DNA of 64,000 nt from NCBI GenBank assembly GCA_029255685.2, contig CM055311.2, forward strand, positions 58,983,048 through 59,047,047, written 5' to 3'. Source of the DNA: Silene conica. Its lineage: Eukaryota > Streptophyta > Magnoliopsida > Caryophyllales > Caryophyllaceae. Under the pieces are notes generated by a model. The model had not been told where the DNA came from and made no database searches. It saw only the letters and a program-made list of their open reading frames with translations. Positions 27,801-38,820 of the stretch are shown in pieces; the first letter of the stretch is position 1, and every line of letters begins with the position of its first letter. Position numbers and translations under genes: made by a program.

Positions 27801-30800
27801 CCAATATCTCCCTGCATAAAACATACCACCAAAGAAATAGGATTCAATTGCATGAACTAAAACAAAAAGAATTATGAACCTACCAGAAAGCATTCTCTTC
27901 AGGCATCAAAAGCAAAAACAAGCCAGCAAAGAAATTCATTGCCTGCAAAAGTACCAATATGGATGATCAGCACAAAGAAATTTTGAATAGTGATGAAGTT
28001 CTTTTAGTTAGAAACAGGCTAGAAACAGCCTAGCAGTAAACATAATACATAAAACAGGGACGCAACAAAAAAAATACACCAAACCAAATAAAGCAAAGTA
28101 AGAAACCATGTTAGCTTACAATAAACAGAAAGATTAAGTACCAGTATGGATGATCAGCACAAAGAAATTTTGAATAGTGATGAAGTTCTTTTAGTTAGAA
28201 ACAGGCTAGAAACAGCCTAGCAGTAAACATAATACATAAAACAAGGACACAACAGAAAAATATACCAAACCAATAAAACAAAGTAAGCAACCATGTCAGC
28301 TTACAATAAACAGAAAAATTAAGTCGAACACTTTTCAAAACTCTCATTTTACTAGTTAACTCCAGACTCATGCAACATACAAGTCATCACAGGGTACAAA
28401 TGCAAGTAAATATAAGGTCATCTTCGCAAATGTGACTACGGGAAACAGTTAATCAGGAATGGAAGAATATATCCACCTAAGCAAGTCATTGTTATCATCC
28501 TACCGGAATGAGCAAAAAACGAAGAACATAATGGAACCTAAGGCATCAAATAGCACTAGAATTTGAACATGCAAACAACCAAGCAGAATAACTGATAGTC
28601 ATGTTAGCATTGGAGACCTTCGATGATTTTCTTTAGTTTGCTCTCAATATTTACTGAAAAGGTAATAGTATTAAATTGCATAAAACCTGACAATATCCAA
28701 CAGAAGGATTGTGGCGAGCATATGCAATAAGTATGCGCCTCAAGGAATTTCTGCCTTCTTCATCCAATGCTGGATGGCCTGGAAATGTCCTTGGCAAATC
28801 CTGCAGACAAATGATATAATTCAGTTTAGGGAAAAAATCCAGATCATAATCCAAAGTCAAAGCAGGAGCACCTACAACTTTAAAGAATGAATGACACAAG
28901 TCCAAAGCCCATGCATCAAATGACCTTCTCTATCTGTTTCTTCAATTTCTCGAGTTCACATGCAGAAGACACATTCCCAGAAATGCTGGATAGATACTTG
29001 CTATCACTTGAATCCACTCCTTCAGAGAGCATTTTTTGGTAATATCTATCTATTTTTCGCGCTCGCACACCAACAAAAGCTTGCCAAACCTACATTAAGA
29101 ACTCAAAAGGCAGTAAATTAGCAAAGAATATAGTAAATTAGTAACAGCCATAACAGTATGCCAGTAAAGCTTGCAGAACTCATAAGAATATTTAAAAGGC
29201 AAAAAAAATTCATCTCAAGATTGATACCTCTCCCCTAAGAGACTTTGGGACACCTCCATGAACAAGCGACTCCAGTTCCTCTTTCCAAGGAAAGAAAGGC
29301 TCAGTTTTAAGTATATTGTTAGTGTTCTCCACCTCGTCATCACTTGTTGAATTCTCATGAAAAGATTTACCTACCATTGCATCAGTTTGACAAATGCTAT
29401 CAGGTATTCTGGTGTCCTGATCTCGAATATGAGAGAGATCCCTTACTTCAGAGAAAGAATCTGAAGCAACATTTACTAATTTCTCTAAATCCATATGACT
29501 CCTCTCTGACATAATATCATTCTTTCTCACAAGGTTCTTCTCCAAGTTCTCACTTGACGAAATCCCTTTAGTGATACGTGGCAGATGTTCCGGCACAAGA
29601 CATACAGGGTTATCTCCTATGCACACTCTTTTTTGGACACGAACACACATCATTGTCTCAATGGGTCCCAGAGAAGGTCTAAGTGATGCCCATGTTTGTA
29701 TGTTGTGGCGCTTTGTCTCTTTGGTCTGGAGTACCTCTTTCTTAACTCCCGCTTCTTTGCAGCTGATAGATACAGAATTTTCACCACTTGCATCATCCCC
29801 TTCAATGGGAATCTCTAAGACCGCTTCTCTTTCTCCAGTATCAACATTTGCTTCGGATGTTTCCCAGTTCTCTAAAGCAACATTTTGCGGCTGTATAGAC
29901 TCAGAGCACTGCTGAAGAAAACTGGTCCACTTTTCTGATCTTTCTTGTTCCTCTTCCTGAAAATCCATGGAATTCCAGAATTAACCCTGCACTCTCATAA
30001 CACTCCTTTTTGCACGGCCATGTTTTAAATGTTATGTTGAGTCCCCAAATTATATGATAATCGAATACAATATTCATTTCTATTAAACTAAGAGTCTAAA
30101 AATAATTTGGGCCCCTGTTCTGAGAAATGAAAACACACTGACCAGCATAAAGGACGTCACTGGTTTTTGGATGAACCACTAACTGACTAGTGTGAAGTAA
30201 TTTGCATTTTCAGCATTGCTTATGCAATAGCATATTCTGGAAAGTTCTAGGGTCTATTAGATTTCAATGTTAAGTCTCATTTAATGTGTCCTAGAAAATC
30301 TAAGTTATGAGGTTTATTTCTAGTGCCTAGGTAGCTCTAGAATTCTCTTGGAGGCCTATTTAAAGGCAAGCTACAAACTGATTTCAGTAACAAAACAAAA
30401 CAGATTCGTAACCAATAAAAGAGCTGCAACTCAAATCTTCAAAATCAGTTTCTCACCAACAACTGAACTTTCGATCATATGCTTTGATTTTAGTCCGATG
30501 TAATATTTTCTGTAATTAATACTCGTGTAAAGGGATAAAGCTACAGTCATTTGACACCATCCCCATTATCCATGTCAGGAAGAAGTATCTCTTGAGGGAC
30601 TAGAGTAATGTCCACAAATCAATTCTGACACTGGTAGAAGTCAAAATCTTTGATCATCAGCAGCATCAAGTCCAGACATCTAGACTTATCAAAAATATAT
30701 CAACAATTTTTAGCAGTTTCAAGGTATTACGAGTTACAAAGTCTATTGGTACTTTGTCAGCTTTAGTAGAAGCCATCACTAGAATAAGAATTAATGATAC

Positions 30801-31451
30801 AAAAAATAAGAATGATAAAGGTCCTGTTCGTACTTAAAAGCAGAGCATTACAAGGCACTTGACTCGTAAGAACATACCTTATATATGTTACCATACTCTC
30901 TATACCGCTGGAGGTGCTGCGGTCTTACAGCGAAACCATAAGAATCCCTATAAAGCAATCAAAAGCATAAACAACCCAAATTTCAGTAACTGACTTTACG
31001 CCAACACGGTTTCTGACAAAATATATCAAGCATATCGAATCAGTCACGCAACGAATACATGACTTGATTAATGGCACATTGATCAAAATACCTGGAATCA
31101 CCCTCCAATGTACGCCTACTCAACAAGGACAACAACATTCTTTATCCAACAGCCTAGTATTCTAGCTCCCATATCTATCAACATAAATGATACATTCTAC
31201 TATCTTCATTTAGCAATCATTGCAAACATAAAAATTATTTCAAAAATCAGAATAATTCATCAAAACATGTAATTCTAGCCACATTTAGAATTGTTGTTAC
31301 TCATCAAAAAAAAAGTCAAAAGGAGAAATGAAAATGAAGATTAAAAAGCAAGAAATAAGGATCAAAAGACTAGTGCAGAGATGGAAATGAAAGGTGAAGT
31401 TGACCTTCTGGGATCAGCATTCGTGAGTAGCATCAAGTTTTGTTCCGACAT
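12801..31451 (-). CDS. TBC-domain Rab GTPase-activating protein with C-terminal coiled coil
   Basis: Eighteen minus-strand exons splice into one 836-residue frame: 31451-31405 (ATG), 30947-30878, 29956-29228, 29089-28925, 28800-28687, 27942-27884, 25546-25480, 21845-21794, 21695-21603, 21513-21430, 21338-20914, 20112-20051, 19918-19849, 18995-18915, 18799-18698, 15737-15613, 13613-13532, and a tentative last exon 12884-12801. All other junctions are GT/AG with consistent phase. Residues about 270-495 form the TBC domain. It has the arginine finger IEKDLPR (R about 341) and the glutamine finger YCQ (about 375), so GAP activity on a Rab is expected. Residues about 40-265 are a low-complexity acidic linker. 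Residues about 640-790 are Glu/Lys/Gln-rich coiled coil, followed by GWRDKNK near the C-terminus. It resembles the plant EVI5-like TBC proteins of membrane traffic. The exact Rab partner is unknown. Confidence 0.93.
15100..15346. mobile_element. Probable MITE-like inverted-repeat element in a TBC intron
   Basis: The left side begins 'tcctttgtttggatttgg' and is purine-rich. The right side is pyrimidine-rich ('cctccctttccttccat') and ends 'ccaattaaggg'. The arrangement resembles the clearer element at 16250-16511 and suggests a degraded relative. I found no target duplication. Confidence 0.35.
16250..16511. mobile_element. MITE-like element with CCTTTGTTTGG terminal repeats
   Basis: The left end 'ccctttgtttgga' followed by a GGGAGAGG-rich arm is mirrored on the right by a CCCTTTCCCTCC-rich arm ending 'ctaaacaaaggag'. 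The stretch is therefore an imperfect inverted repeat of about 260 bp in the TBC intron between exons 18799-18698 and 15737-15613. It has no coding capacity. The target duplication is not clear. Confidence 0.55.
17437..17925. repeat. Minisatellite arrays in a TBC intron
   Basis: Two adjacent arrays lie here. At 17437-17600 a unit of about 25 bp around 'ggagtttcactcataaaac' repeats and degenerates. At 17600-17925 a unit of about 22-30 bp around 'gtgtgactccatagtataac' repeats more than ten times. Flanking DNA to about 18290 keeps recurring 'gtgtaatttcaa' motifs. Apparent open frames across the array are repeat artefacts. Confidence 0.85.
19627..19728. repeat. Three-unit tandem repeat, 32-bp period
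   Basis: The motif 'acggcaaatgtataaagct' occurs three times about 32 bp apart, in the TBC intron between exons 19918-19849 and 18995-18915. Confidence 0.8.
23284..24738. mobile_element. TIR-bounded element carrying a captured gene fragment (Pack-TIR type)
   Basis: The sequence at 23284-23332, starting 'ggatcttgtgagttgg' and running through 'cttatggtgagtttgtgc', recurs in inverted orientation on the right. There it is present twice in tandem (24646-24687 and 24694-24738, each with 'gcacaaactcaccataag'). These inverted ends of about 45 bp enclose about 1.4 kb that includes a proteasome alpha-1 fragment. This fits the Pack-MULE or Pack-TIR arrangement, in which a non-autonomous DNA transposon holds host gene sequence. 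I could not define a target-site duplication, so the exact ends and superfamily are open. It lies inside the 3.6-kb intron between TBC exons 25546-25480 and 21845-21794. Confidence 0.65.
23741..23893 (+). pseudogene. Proteasome subunit alpha type-1 (PAF) gene fragment
   Basis: Fifty codons in one frame read [12 protein letters not shown], then [14 protein letters not shown], then DGRVLSRYM, then FTYES, and stop at TAA 23891-23893. This matches an internal stretch of the plant 20S proteasome alpha-1 subunit (PAF1/PAF2) nearly residue for residue. No start, upstream exons or downstream remainder of the protein was recognised. It therefore looks like a captured fragment, not a gene. It lies opposite in strand to the enclosing TBC gene and within the inverted repeats at 23284 and 24738. 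Confidence 0.85.
24863..25143. repeat. 142-bp tandem duplication in a TBC intron
   Basis: The unit starting 'gggaaaggagactccagg' at 24863 is repeated with divergence from 25005. Both copies contain 'gatttcagttcacaaggca'-like, 'gaaagagaaagacagata' and 'gtcggcttattgtccaac' blocks. Confidence 0.85.
27951..28322. repeat. 186-bp tandem duplication next to a TBC splice acceptor
   Basis: The unit at 27951-28136 containing 'ggatgatcagcacaaag' is repeated at 28137-28322 with few differences. It begins within 10 bp of the acceptor of exon 27942-27884, so the intron end and its duplicate lie side by side. Confidence 0.9.
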
Positions 31452-31673
31452 TTTCGGATCAATGCAATGGTCCTAACTGATTCAACGACAAATTAGGGTT
31501 CCATGTCTATGTTTAGTTTCTTCCTTTTTTTGAAAAAACTTTTGCAAGCCGCGACCCACGCTCCGAGCCAATTCGATGCCCATGTAACGAAACTGAACCG
31601 TTTAGTTTCATATCTGACCAAACCAGAACATTGGATATCTAACACTACGTTTAGGGATAGGTTTAAGTGTTTA
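31452..31673. promoter_or_regulatory. 5' flank of the TBC gene
   Basis: About 220 bp between the TBC start codon (31451) and the duplicated target of the next transposable element. It should hold the 5' UTR and proximal promoter of the minus-strand gene. I see no convincing TATA box at a fixed distance. The hAT-like element at 31682 replaces whatever lay farther upstream. Confidence 0.4.
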
Positions 31674-31681
31674 ATAAAGGT

Positions 31682-32141
31682 CTAGGTAGCACGGACACTT
31701 CTCCTAATGAGCCGTGCCGTGTCCGACACCGTGTCCGACACCGACACTCCACGGACACACGCCGAAACGTGTCCAACACCTAAACAACCGTGTCTAACTT
31801 TCTACATTTATTTGGACACGTGTCCGACGTGTGTCCATGGTATTTGAGTCGTGTCCGTCGCGTGTCCACGATATTTGGTTATCATTTGCGGTGAATGATG
31901 TTCTTGAGATGAGAAATGCGTTATTATTGTGTTATCCTACTCAACCGCAAGTTTTACATTCACTTATTTAAAATTAATATCAAATACTTTTACAAAAATA
32001 AAATGAAAAATTTATAACTATAGAATGTATATTTTATTAAATTTAAATGATGTATCCCGTGTCCTAAGTTTCATGGCATGCCGTGTCCCGTGTCCGTGTC
32101 GTGTCCGTGTCCGTGTCCGTGTCCGTTTTGGTGCTACCTAG
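31682..32141. mobile_element. hAT-like non-autonomous element with GTCCGT hexamer repeats
   Basis: The perfect terminal inverted repeats 'ctaggtagcac' (31682) and 'gtgctacctag' (ending 32141) are flanked by an exact 8-bp duplication ATAAAGGT (31674-31681 and 32142-32149). Eight base pairs is the hAT duplication length. The interior is rich in 'gtgtccg' on both arms, including a run of 'gtccgt' hexamers near 32080-32125. It has no coding capacity. It sits 230 bp upstream of the TBC start codon. Confidence 0.85.
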
Positions 32142-32149
32142 ATAAAGGT

Positions 32150-32629
32150 TAGGTCTTGAATAAGGACAAAAAACTAATTAAAATAGAAAAGTAAGGTAAA
32201 GTAAATTATAGGAACTAGTTCCATTCTAAATGATCTGAAATGGACCTGTTGGAACATGGTTAGCAACTTGGTATTTGTATGTGGTCCCGTACGTGACTCT
32301 AATTTAACCAAAAATAATGTCGGAATTCATAAGTCTAACTAGGGCTGCATAAAATAACAAAATCAAGAACTAGGTCTAGTAAATAGATTAAAAAGTATAT
32401 ATAAAAGTATTGTAATGCAAAAATTTGGTCTAGGTAGGGTTGCAGGAACGACTTATAAACATGGTCTAACGAGTCAAAATTGTCTTAGAAAATATGCTCT
32501 GTAAACTTTATGTGGTTTTAGCAAATCTTTTTTTGAAATAATTCTTTAAAATAAAAAAGTCGTTTTGGGTGAATAATTTATTTAAATAGTGTCTACGTGT
32601 ACTTGAAACTTCTGAACCCGGGACACAGA
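32150..32629. other. Spacer without recognised features
   Basis: AT-rich DNA between the hAT-like element and the large LTR retrotransposon. No gene, repeat or terminus was recognised. Confidence 0.5.
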
Positions 32630-32778
32630 ATAAATGTAATAACCTGTATTTTCATATCTCGTTAAAATAAAATATTAATATAATCTTTGGACTAGAGATA
32701 ATTTTATATTTAACATGCTTGCTATTTTATATATATGTGGATATTTTGTATTTCGTATTATTATGTTATTATTACTAT

Positions 32779-32779
<1 letters not shown>

Positions 32780-32824
<45 letters not shown>
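32780..32824. repeat. (ATT)n microsatellite
   Basis: About 14 uninterrupted ATT units within the 5' LTR of the large retrotransposon. Confidence 0.9.
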
Positions 32825-33161
32825 GGTATTTTTATAAACTCGTAATTTTATTTGTTACTTGTATAATATAGTAAAATAATATTATATATATATAATATGT
32901 TTTATATTTCGATAATTTAATATACACGTACATGATACTTAATATTACTATTACTTTAGGATGTATTTACGGTTATGTGGGAAAGTGTTATATATTTAAT
33001 GTGACGATGGGCTGGTAAGTTTGTGCGTGAGAATTGACTTGGGAAGACCGATATTTACGATGTTTGATTATAGGTATTTACGAGAAGTAGAAATTAAACA
33101 TGATTCAATGAATTCTCGTGATAATTGTATGGACCTACACAGAGGAAGCAATGAACCAATA

Positions 33162-34851
33162 TCTATATATAATATAAAAAGGCTAGACAAAGCACCACAT
33201 TTCACCATTTCACTTTTGAGGAATTCTAGCAAGCCACATCATTATTTAAAAAAAAAAAAAAAAAAAAAACTAATGAATTTACAAGCATTAAATGCATATC
33301 TTGTTTTTAAATACCATAACATCATTATTTAAAAAATAAAAAAATAAAAAAAGATAATAAATTTACAAGCATTTAATGCATACCAAGTTTTTAAATATCA
33401 TAATAACGAATAAGTTTAGACTCTTAATTTTTTAATAAATTTAACAGCAATTAATAAATCAAAATGCATGCTAAATTTAAAATTTATGTGTTTATTGTTA
33501 GAATAAGTTAATCCCCAAATAAAAAAAACACATCACTTTAAATTTACATCATGCAACTATTTTGTTTTGCTATAAAATTGTGACATGACAAGTTTAATTG
33601 TGGCGTGACAACTTTTATTTGACATGGTAAAAAAGTGACATGGATTACCAATTTAAGAAAATTAAAAAATACAGTATAACTTAATTTTTTTTAAAAAAAA
33701 ATAGAAGGTATAAACAAAAAGAAATTGTAATTGATCTCCTCTCATAGTTTACCTTATTTATTTATCCTTTATTTCCTTTATTAATAAATGACCTTTTAAC
33801 TTTTGTTTCATCATTATTATATCTACTCTTTATTTATGTACCATATTTTTTATTTTTTATTTTTATTCATAAAATTTTGAGAGAATTAATAATAAAAAAT
33901 TTCATATATATATATATATATATATAGAATTGGGATCCTATGAGAACCACCAATATAATGAGAACCATGAGAACTCTACTTTACGGACTTTTTCAAAAAA
34001 AATTAATGACATATTTGGATTCGGCATGAAATTTTAAGGCTAGAGAACATATTTCTTGGTCTAGAAAATATATACTAGTGACGGAAATCAAGGTAAGATA
34101 CGTTTTATTAATTTTCATGCACCTACTACCGATTTTGACGCATCGATCATTTTTCATGCACCTAGAACTCGTTTTAATGCACGTACGGCCTCTTATTTCA
34201 TGCACCTAGTAATCATTTTCATGCATGTAAAAAATTTCATGCACGTAATGGTTGTTTTCGTGCATTTATAGCCGTTTTAGTTCACCTAATTATATTTTCG
34301 TACACTAAGTATATATTTTGTTAATTAAATCAAAATTTTTTGTTTATTGATACTAAATGTGTATTTGAATAAGTTAAACTAATGGTAAATGATCCAACGA
34401 AACATCCGAAGCGAGATATGGTGGAGAGTTAGTGAGGGTTCTCATGGTTCTCATTATAAGGGTGGTTCTCACCGGATCCCGACCCTATATATATATATAT
34501 ATATATCGAAATTAGGAGGTTTTTAACTGCATATGGAGTAAAAAATAAATTTCAACGCAATTTGTTCATATATGAAAGGGTGACTTCTTTAATGGAGTAG
34601 AAAAGAAATTTCAATGCAATTTTTAGATGGTCGTTTCAAAACAACCAAGTTATTCACATTTTGGTTTGTCTGTCCTCCTGAATCAAAAATTGAATTAAAC
34701 ATTTACTTTAAAATACCGCTCCCTCGGTCGTGTTCGTTTTAAACAAATGATTGAGAGAGAGTAAATACTCCGTATAAGTTATTCACAAATTAAACACTTA
34801 AACACAGTAAATTATTAACGATCCCGTGATTTTCACGGGATCCAAAACTAG
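33162..34851 (+). mobile_element. Non-autonomous Helitron A
   Basis: The 5' terminus is TCTATATATAATATAAAAAG, of the usual TC plus AT-rich type. The 3' terminus is CTAG (34848-34851), preceded by the hairpin ATCCCGTGATTTTCACGGGAT (34819-34840 region). Insertion is between host A (33161) and T (34852), with no duplication, as Helitrons do. There are no Rep/helicase remnants. A tandem duplication of about 85 bp occurs at 33237-33410, with a 20-A tract in its first copy. A later (TA)n-flanked TIR element is nested inside at 33927-34485. Confidence 0.85.
33927..34485. mobile_element. (TA)n-flanked TIR element A
   Basis: The element is bounded by (TA)n on both sides (33905-33926 and 34486-34506). 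Long inverted repeats of about 45 bp share 'gggatcc', 'tgagaaccacc' and 'ataatgagaaccatgagaac'; the right end reads 'ggttctcaccggatcccg'. The interior near 34115-34270 is a degenerate array of 'tttcatgcacctag' units. It has no coding capacity. It belongs with elements C and D by the terminal core GGATCCGGTGAGAAC, and more loosely with B. Confidence 0.8.
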
Positions 34852-37025
34852 TTAATCATGTTAAACACTTTCCAACACGCACATACTCCGACTTCCACAT
34901 ACTCCTTCCTTTTTCCTCTTATGCGTTTTCTCCTCCCCTTCTCCCTCTCCATTTTTTTTCCTCCTGCCTTCTTCTCATCCTCGTCAAGCTCTTCATTTAA
35001 TTGAACTGTCATTATCATCAGGTACGTTATTTGTCATTTATCGCTCATGCTCGTTATTGTTTACGATTTTGAACCCGACAAACTCGAATACAAACTGACC
35101 GTAGGCATATGAGACTGAACTAGTGTGATAGTTGGTGGTTACTGGGCTGTTTATGAATGCATGTAGGATTGTGGTGGCCGGTGGTTGCGGTGGTGGTCGC
35201 CACCATGGTTAAAACCAGAGTCTCGGGGAGTATTCTAAACCGCTTTTCGTATTCGTTTTAAGACTAGACTTGAATCAAGGTTTTGTGGGTTGGAACTTAG
35301 TGGTTGGAGTGACCATAGGGAGTGTTTAGTGGTGGCCGTGATGGTGGTGAACACCACCACGGGGGGTAGCAGGTTGTCCTCGCAAAACAGGGGCTATTGG
35401 GTGTGTTTGTCGCGAGGTTTGAGAGGTGTTTTCTCGTGCTGGGGTCCACGAGGAGGACGATGGTTACAGGGTATGGGGTTGTCGGTGAGGGACGGTCATG
35501 AGCACGTTCTTTTGGGTGGTGGTTGCAGGTGTTTAATGTAGTAGTTGCCGGAGAAAACATACGACACTCTGTTTTCATGCCGCTATGCGTTGGTTGTTGG
35601 GACAGCATTTGGTGGCGTCTATGGCGAATTATGGTGGTGGTTCAAATGTGGTAGTTGTAGTTGGTGGTACAGGGGAGAGTATGGGACCTTGGGTGGTAGC
35701 GTGTGGTGGGCTGATGAAAGGTTGGGTACTTAGTGGTGTTCTTAGTTTTTCAATTGTTATCGATTATCGAAATACATCCAAAAATAATTACTTGTTATTA
35801 ATCATTAGAGGTAAATAGTACGTGATTAGAAAGTTGTTAACTTACATCGTGACGGTATTTTATTAAATGATCAATTAAGTAATTTGAATTAGTTACAATT
35901 TATATATATTTTCTCGGATACGGATAATATAGCACTAATGATATTATTGGTTTCGTGATGATATATTCTTAATCGACTAATTAAGCTAATTGAGCTCATC
36001 ACGTTTAATATGGTCTCGTTACGCGTAATATATTAATGGCTTAATTAATTTGATTAATTGGATATATTTTATCTGTTTACGTAATTAATTATATTAGTTA
36101 GTAATTATATATATTATAATTGTTAGGTGTTGATTACGTGGAGGAATGATTCTAATTGGATATTATATGCGTAACTAGATTACTTGTTTTACGAGGTAGG
36201 ATAACTTAATCCGTCTTCTTGTTTGTTATTCTATTTGGGTGCTCTTGGATGATTTATGATGTGAGTTATGGCATATTGAAATATCACATTCATCAGTTTG
36301 GCATGTGCATTATTATCAGTTGGATATGAATTGAGTTACGAAATAACATGGTTGCATTCATTTATTGTTATCGGCTGGATAAGAATTGAGTTATGAAATA
36401 GCATGCACGATTGCATTCATTGGCATGGCATATGCATTGGTATACAGGTTTAGCTGGGCAGACATCATGGTAAGAGCCTTCGGGTGATGTATAAATAACT
36501 TACCGGCAGACACCGTTTTATACCTTCGTGGTGGTGTAGTTCAGCTGTTAAGCTGGTTTCTCGATGACGATCGAGGCAGACCCGGCCAGGAGGAGGCGGG
36601 TGGAAGTTTGGGGATGAGATCGGTAGAAAAGCCATGGCAATTGCATTCTCATTTGCATACTCATTCATTGCTTATTTATTGGTTGATTATTATCCTACTC
36701 AACCGCGAGGTTGACCGTGTATTCGTTTGACATCTGTGATGATCCGTAATGGGGAGCAGATTTGACAGGAAAGATGGATCTATAGGAGCGTGGGATGGCA
36801 TGAGCACTTGGATGGACAGACTTAGAATTAGACCACATATGTAGAAGTTATCAGTTGTACTTTATTTTCCGCTACGTATTAATTGTAATATCAAAAGTTT
36901 AAATTTGATCAGTTTTATATAAAGTACTTTGGTTTGATTTAGTTTGTTATTCACTACCTCGGTCATTCCGAGATGGTAACAGCTCTATTTATTTGAGAAT
37001 GTCTTGCTAAAGGCTCTTAAATAAA

Positions 37026-38412
37026 CTAGTGTAACACCCATGAAAAATCACGGGGTTGTGTACACTTATTTTTAAAGATGACTATAAATTTTACTTATTA
37101 TATAACCAATTTTATTTATTTGAACATGTGTACTTTTTAAAAATAAATAATATAATATCATTATATATATATATATATTAAAATATATATGCGAAAATTA
37201 TAACATTCACATTTTAGAACTTCAAATTAGGTAAGTTAATAAGCTAACACATGATAATGTTAATTGGAGTCACAATTGTAAGACATGATTAAAATGAAAC
37301 AATTAAGACATGGTTAAAAAGGAAATTATAACATATTAAGTAATTTAAGTTATATAAATTATAAATCAAAATCAAAATTAAGATAATTAAGTTCTATATA
37401 CTACAGAAAATGAAAATTATAGTCAAGATTATGGTTATATTAGTTGCATCAAATTGTTAGATTTATAAGACGAATAGTTAGGAGAATGAAAGAACAAATA
37501 AATTAAAATAAAAGATAAATTAACTTAAAAAAGTTCTAATACAAATTAAAATAGAATACTGTATCAAATAAGGAAAATCTAAGACAAATTTATAGTTTAT
37601 CGAAAATCTCCTTATAAACAACATTAGATGTTTTATTAATCACTCCTTTGTCTTCATCTAGAAGGACTTTTAGACCCTTCTTACTTGTAACCCTAGATAA
37701 GGCAACATACAATTGGTCATGGGTGAATACTGATTTAGAAAGATAAAGTCCAACACGGGATAGAGATTGACCTTGACTTTTGTTAATATTTCTAAATATT
37801 CTCAAACAATACATCAAGCAATACAAAATAATAATCGGTCTGTTAAATATACAATCAGTCTGTTAAATATTTCTAAATTTTATTTCTAAATATTCTCAAG
37901 CAATACAAAATAATAATCGGTCTATTAAATATTTCTCAAAATATTTCCTCAAAATTCTGTTAATTATTTCTAAATTTTAATAGTTATTAAAATCTTTTCA
38001 ATATTCCTAGAAGTTATTAAAGTACGTGATTGAAGACAATTAAAATATTAAAGTAATATTGCAGCTATTAAAGTACGTGATTAAAGTATTTGACTATTAA
38101 AGTATATTTTAGTTAGATCACAATTTAATAGTTTATTTCTAAATATTCCGTGATTACGTTGATTAAAAAGGAACATTACGTGATTATGTTATGTGTATAG
38201 AAGATTCCATAAATATTAAATTAATAAATATTAAATATTACGTGATTATGTAATGTCATCCTAGGAATATCACGGTTGCTGACATGGCTAGTTTTAATTG
38301 GTCGAGAAAAATCGAAATTGTGAGAGTGAATGAGAGGGCTTGAAAAATGGTTTTCTGAAACCACATTGCGCCACGTCAGCCATTTTACGTAATTATTTAA
38401 TATATATAATGA
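37026..38412 (-). mobile_element. Helitron B with helicase C-terminal remnant
   Basis: On the minus strand the element begins TCATTATATATATTAAATAA (38412) and ends CTAG (37026). The end is preceded by a hairpin of CCCGTG and CATGGG around an AT loop. It inserted between A 37025 and T 38413 of the 5' LTR. The 3' LTR of the same retrotransposon preserves the unoccupied site at 42635/42636. The enclosed remnant of a PIF1-like helicase shows descent from an autonomous Helitron. Confidence 0.88.
37590..37826 (-). pseudogene. Helitron PIF1-like helicase C-terminal fragment
   Basis: About 65 recognisable residues include INKSQGQSLSRVGLYLSK and FTHDQLYVALSRVTSKKG. These match the last motifs (V and VI) of PIF1/RecD-type helicases as found at the end of plant Helitron Rep-helicase proteins. 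The arginine of the VALSR motif is present. Everything N-terminal, including the Walker motifs and the Rep domain, is missing, so it is a relic. The stop codon falls near 37590 as in an authentic C-terminus (ending EIFDKL). Confidence 0.85.
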
Positions 38413-38820
38413 TGTGGGTGTTACAAAGTGGTATCAGAGCGAACGATCCTCAGGCCTAAACCAAATGAATAATAATGAACATAGGAAGAGTCTAATAAAA
38501 TGAACCCGAGATGCAACTGATAGGAGCCCCGAAAAGGGATGGGATGAGTTAGGGGCCCCCTCACACCAAACCATGGGCCCTTTCAGTTCTCACTCGGAAA
38601 CCCAATGAGAGTAATTGAAGAGTGGGGTAGTCTATATAGTGACCTAATATAGTAACGTACATTCATACTAACTTCTCTGATCTGCAGGAACGGAGTAAGG
38701 TAAGTAAATTGAGTGTATACTAATTGATTATTCGCTAGAATGATATGATCATATTGTTGGTGCTTGAAGTAATGATATATTCTGAAAATGTTCATATATA
38801 CGATTCTCTAGGTATGAAAT
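38356..38820 (+). repeat. Helitron end / LTR end / PBS / leader block, copy 1
   Basis: This block holds the last 57 bp of Helitron B (5' side), the 13-bp LTR terminus, the primer-binding site at 38429-38440 and about 380 bp of leader. It recurs nearly identically at 41827-42285. Confidence 0.9.

Larger units (their letters stand above)
32635..38425 (+). repeat. 5' LTR of the 10-kb retrotransposon, split by two Helitrons
   Basis: Host LTR segments are 32635-33161, 34852-37025 and 38413-38425. The last 335 bp before the second Helitron (36691-37025) are collinear with 42301-42635 in the 3' LTR, and the terminal 13 bp (38413-38425) with 42636-42648. A pyrimidine-rich stretch near 34900-35000 resembles the transcribed leader seen in other LTRs of this type. 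The G-rich region 35160-35740 (repeated 'ggtggt') is part of the LTR and shows no credible gene. Confidence 0.75.

Noticed and set aside
29571-29915. Plus-strand open frame of 114 codons
   Set aside because: Antisense shadow of the long TBC exon 29956-29228, which fits the gene model in frame.
34720-34800. Second Stowaway-like MITE (gctccctcggtcgtgttcg ... tactccgta)
   Set aside because: Only one end resembles the consensus and no clear inverted partner with TA flanks was found; it lies within Helitron A.
35290-35740. Gly/Val-rich open frames on both strands
   Set aside because: They arise from GGTGGT-rich LTR sequence, overlap each other on opposite strands and match no family I know.
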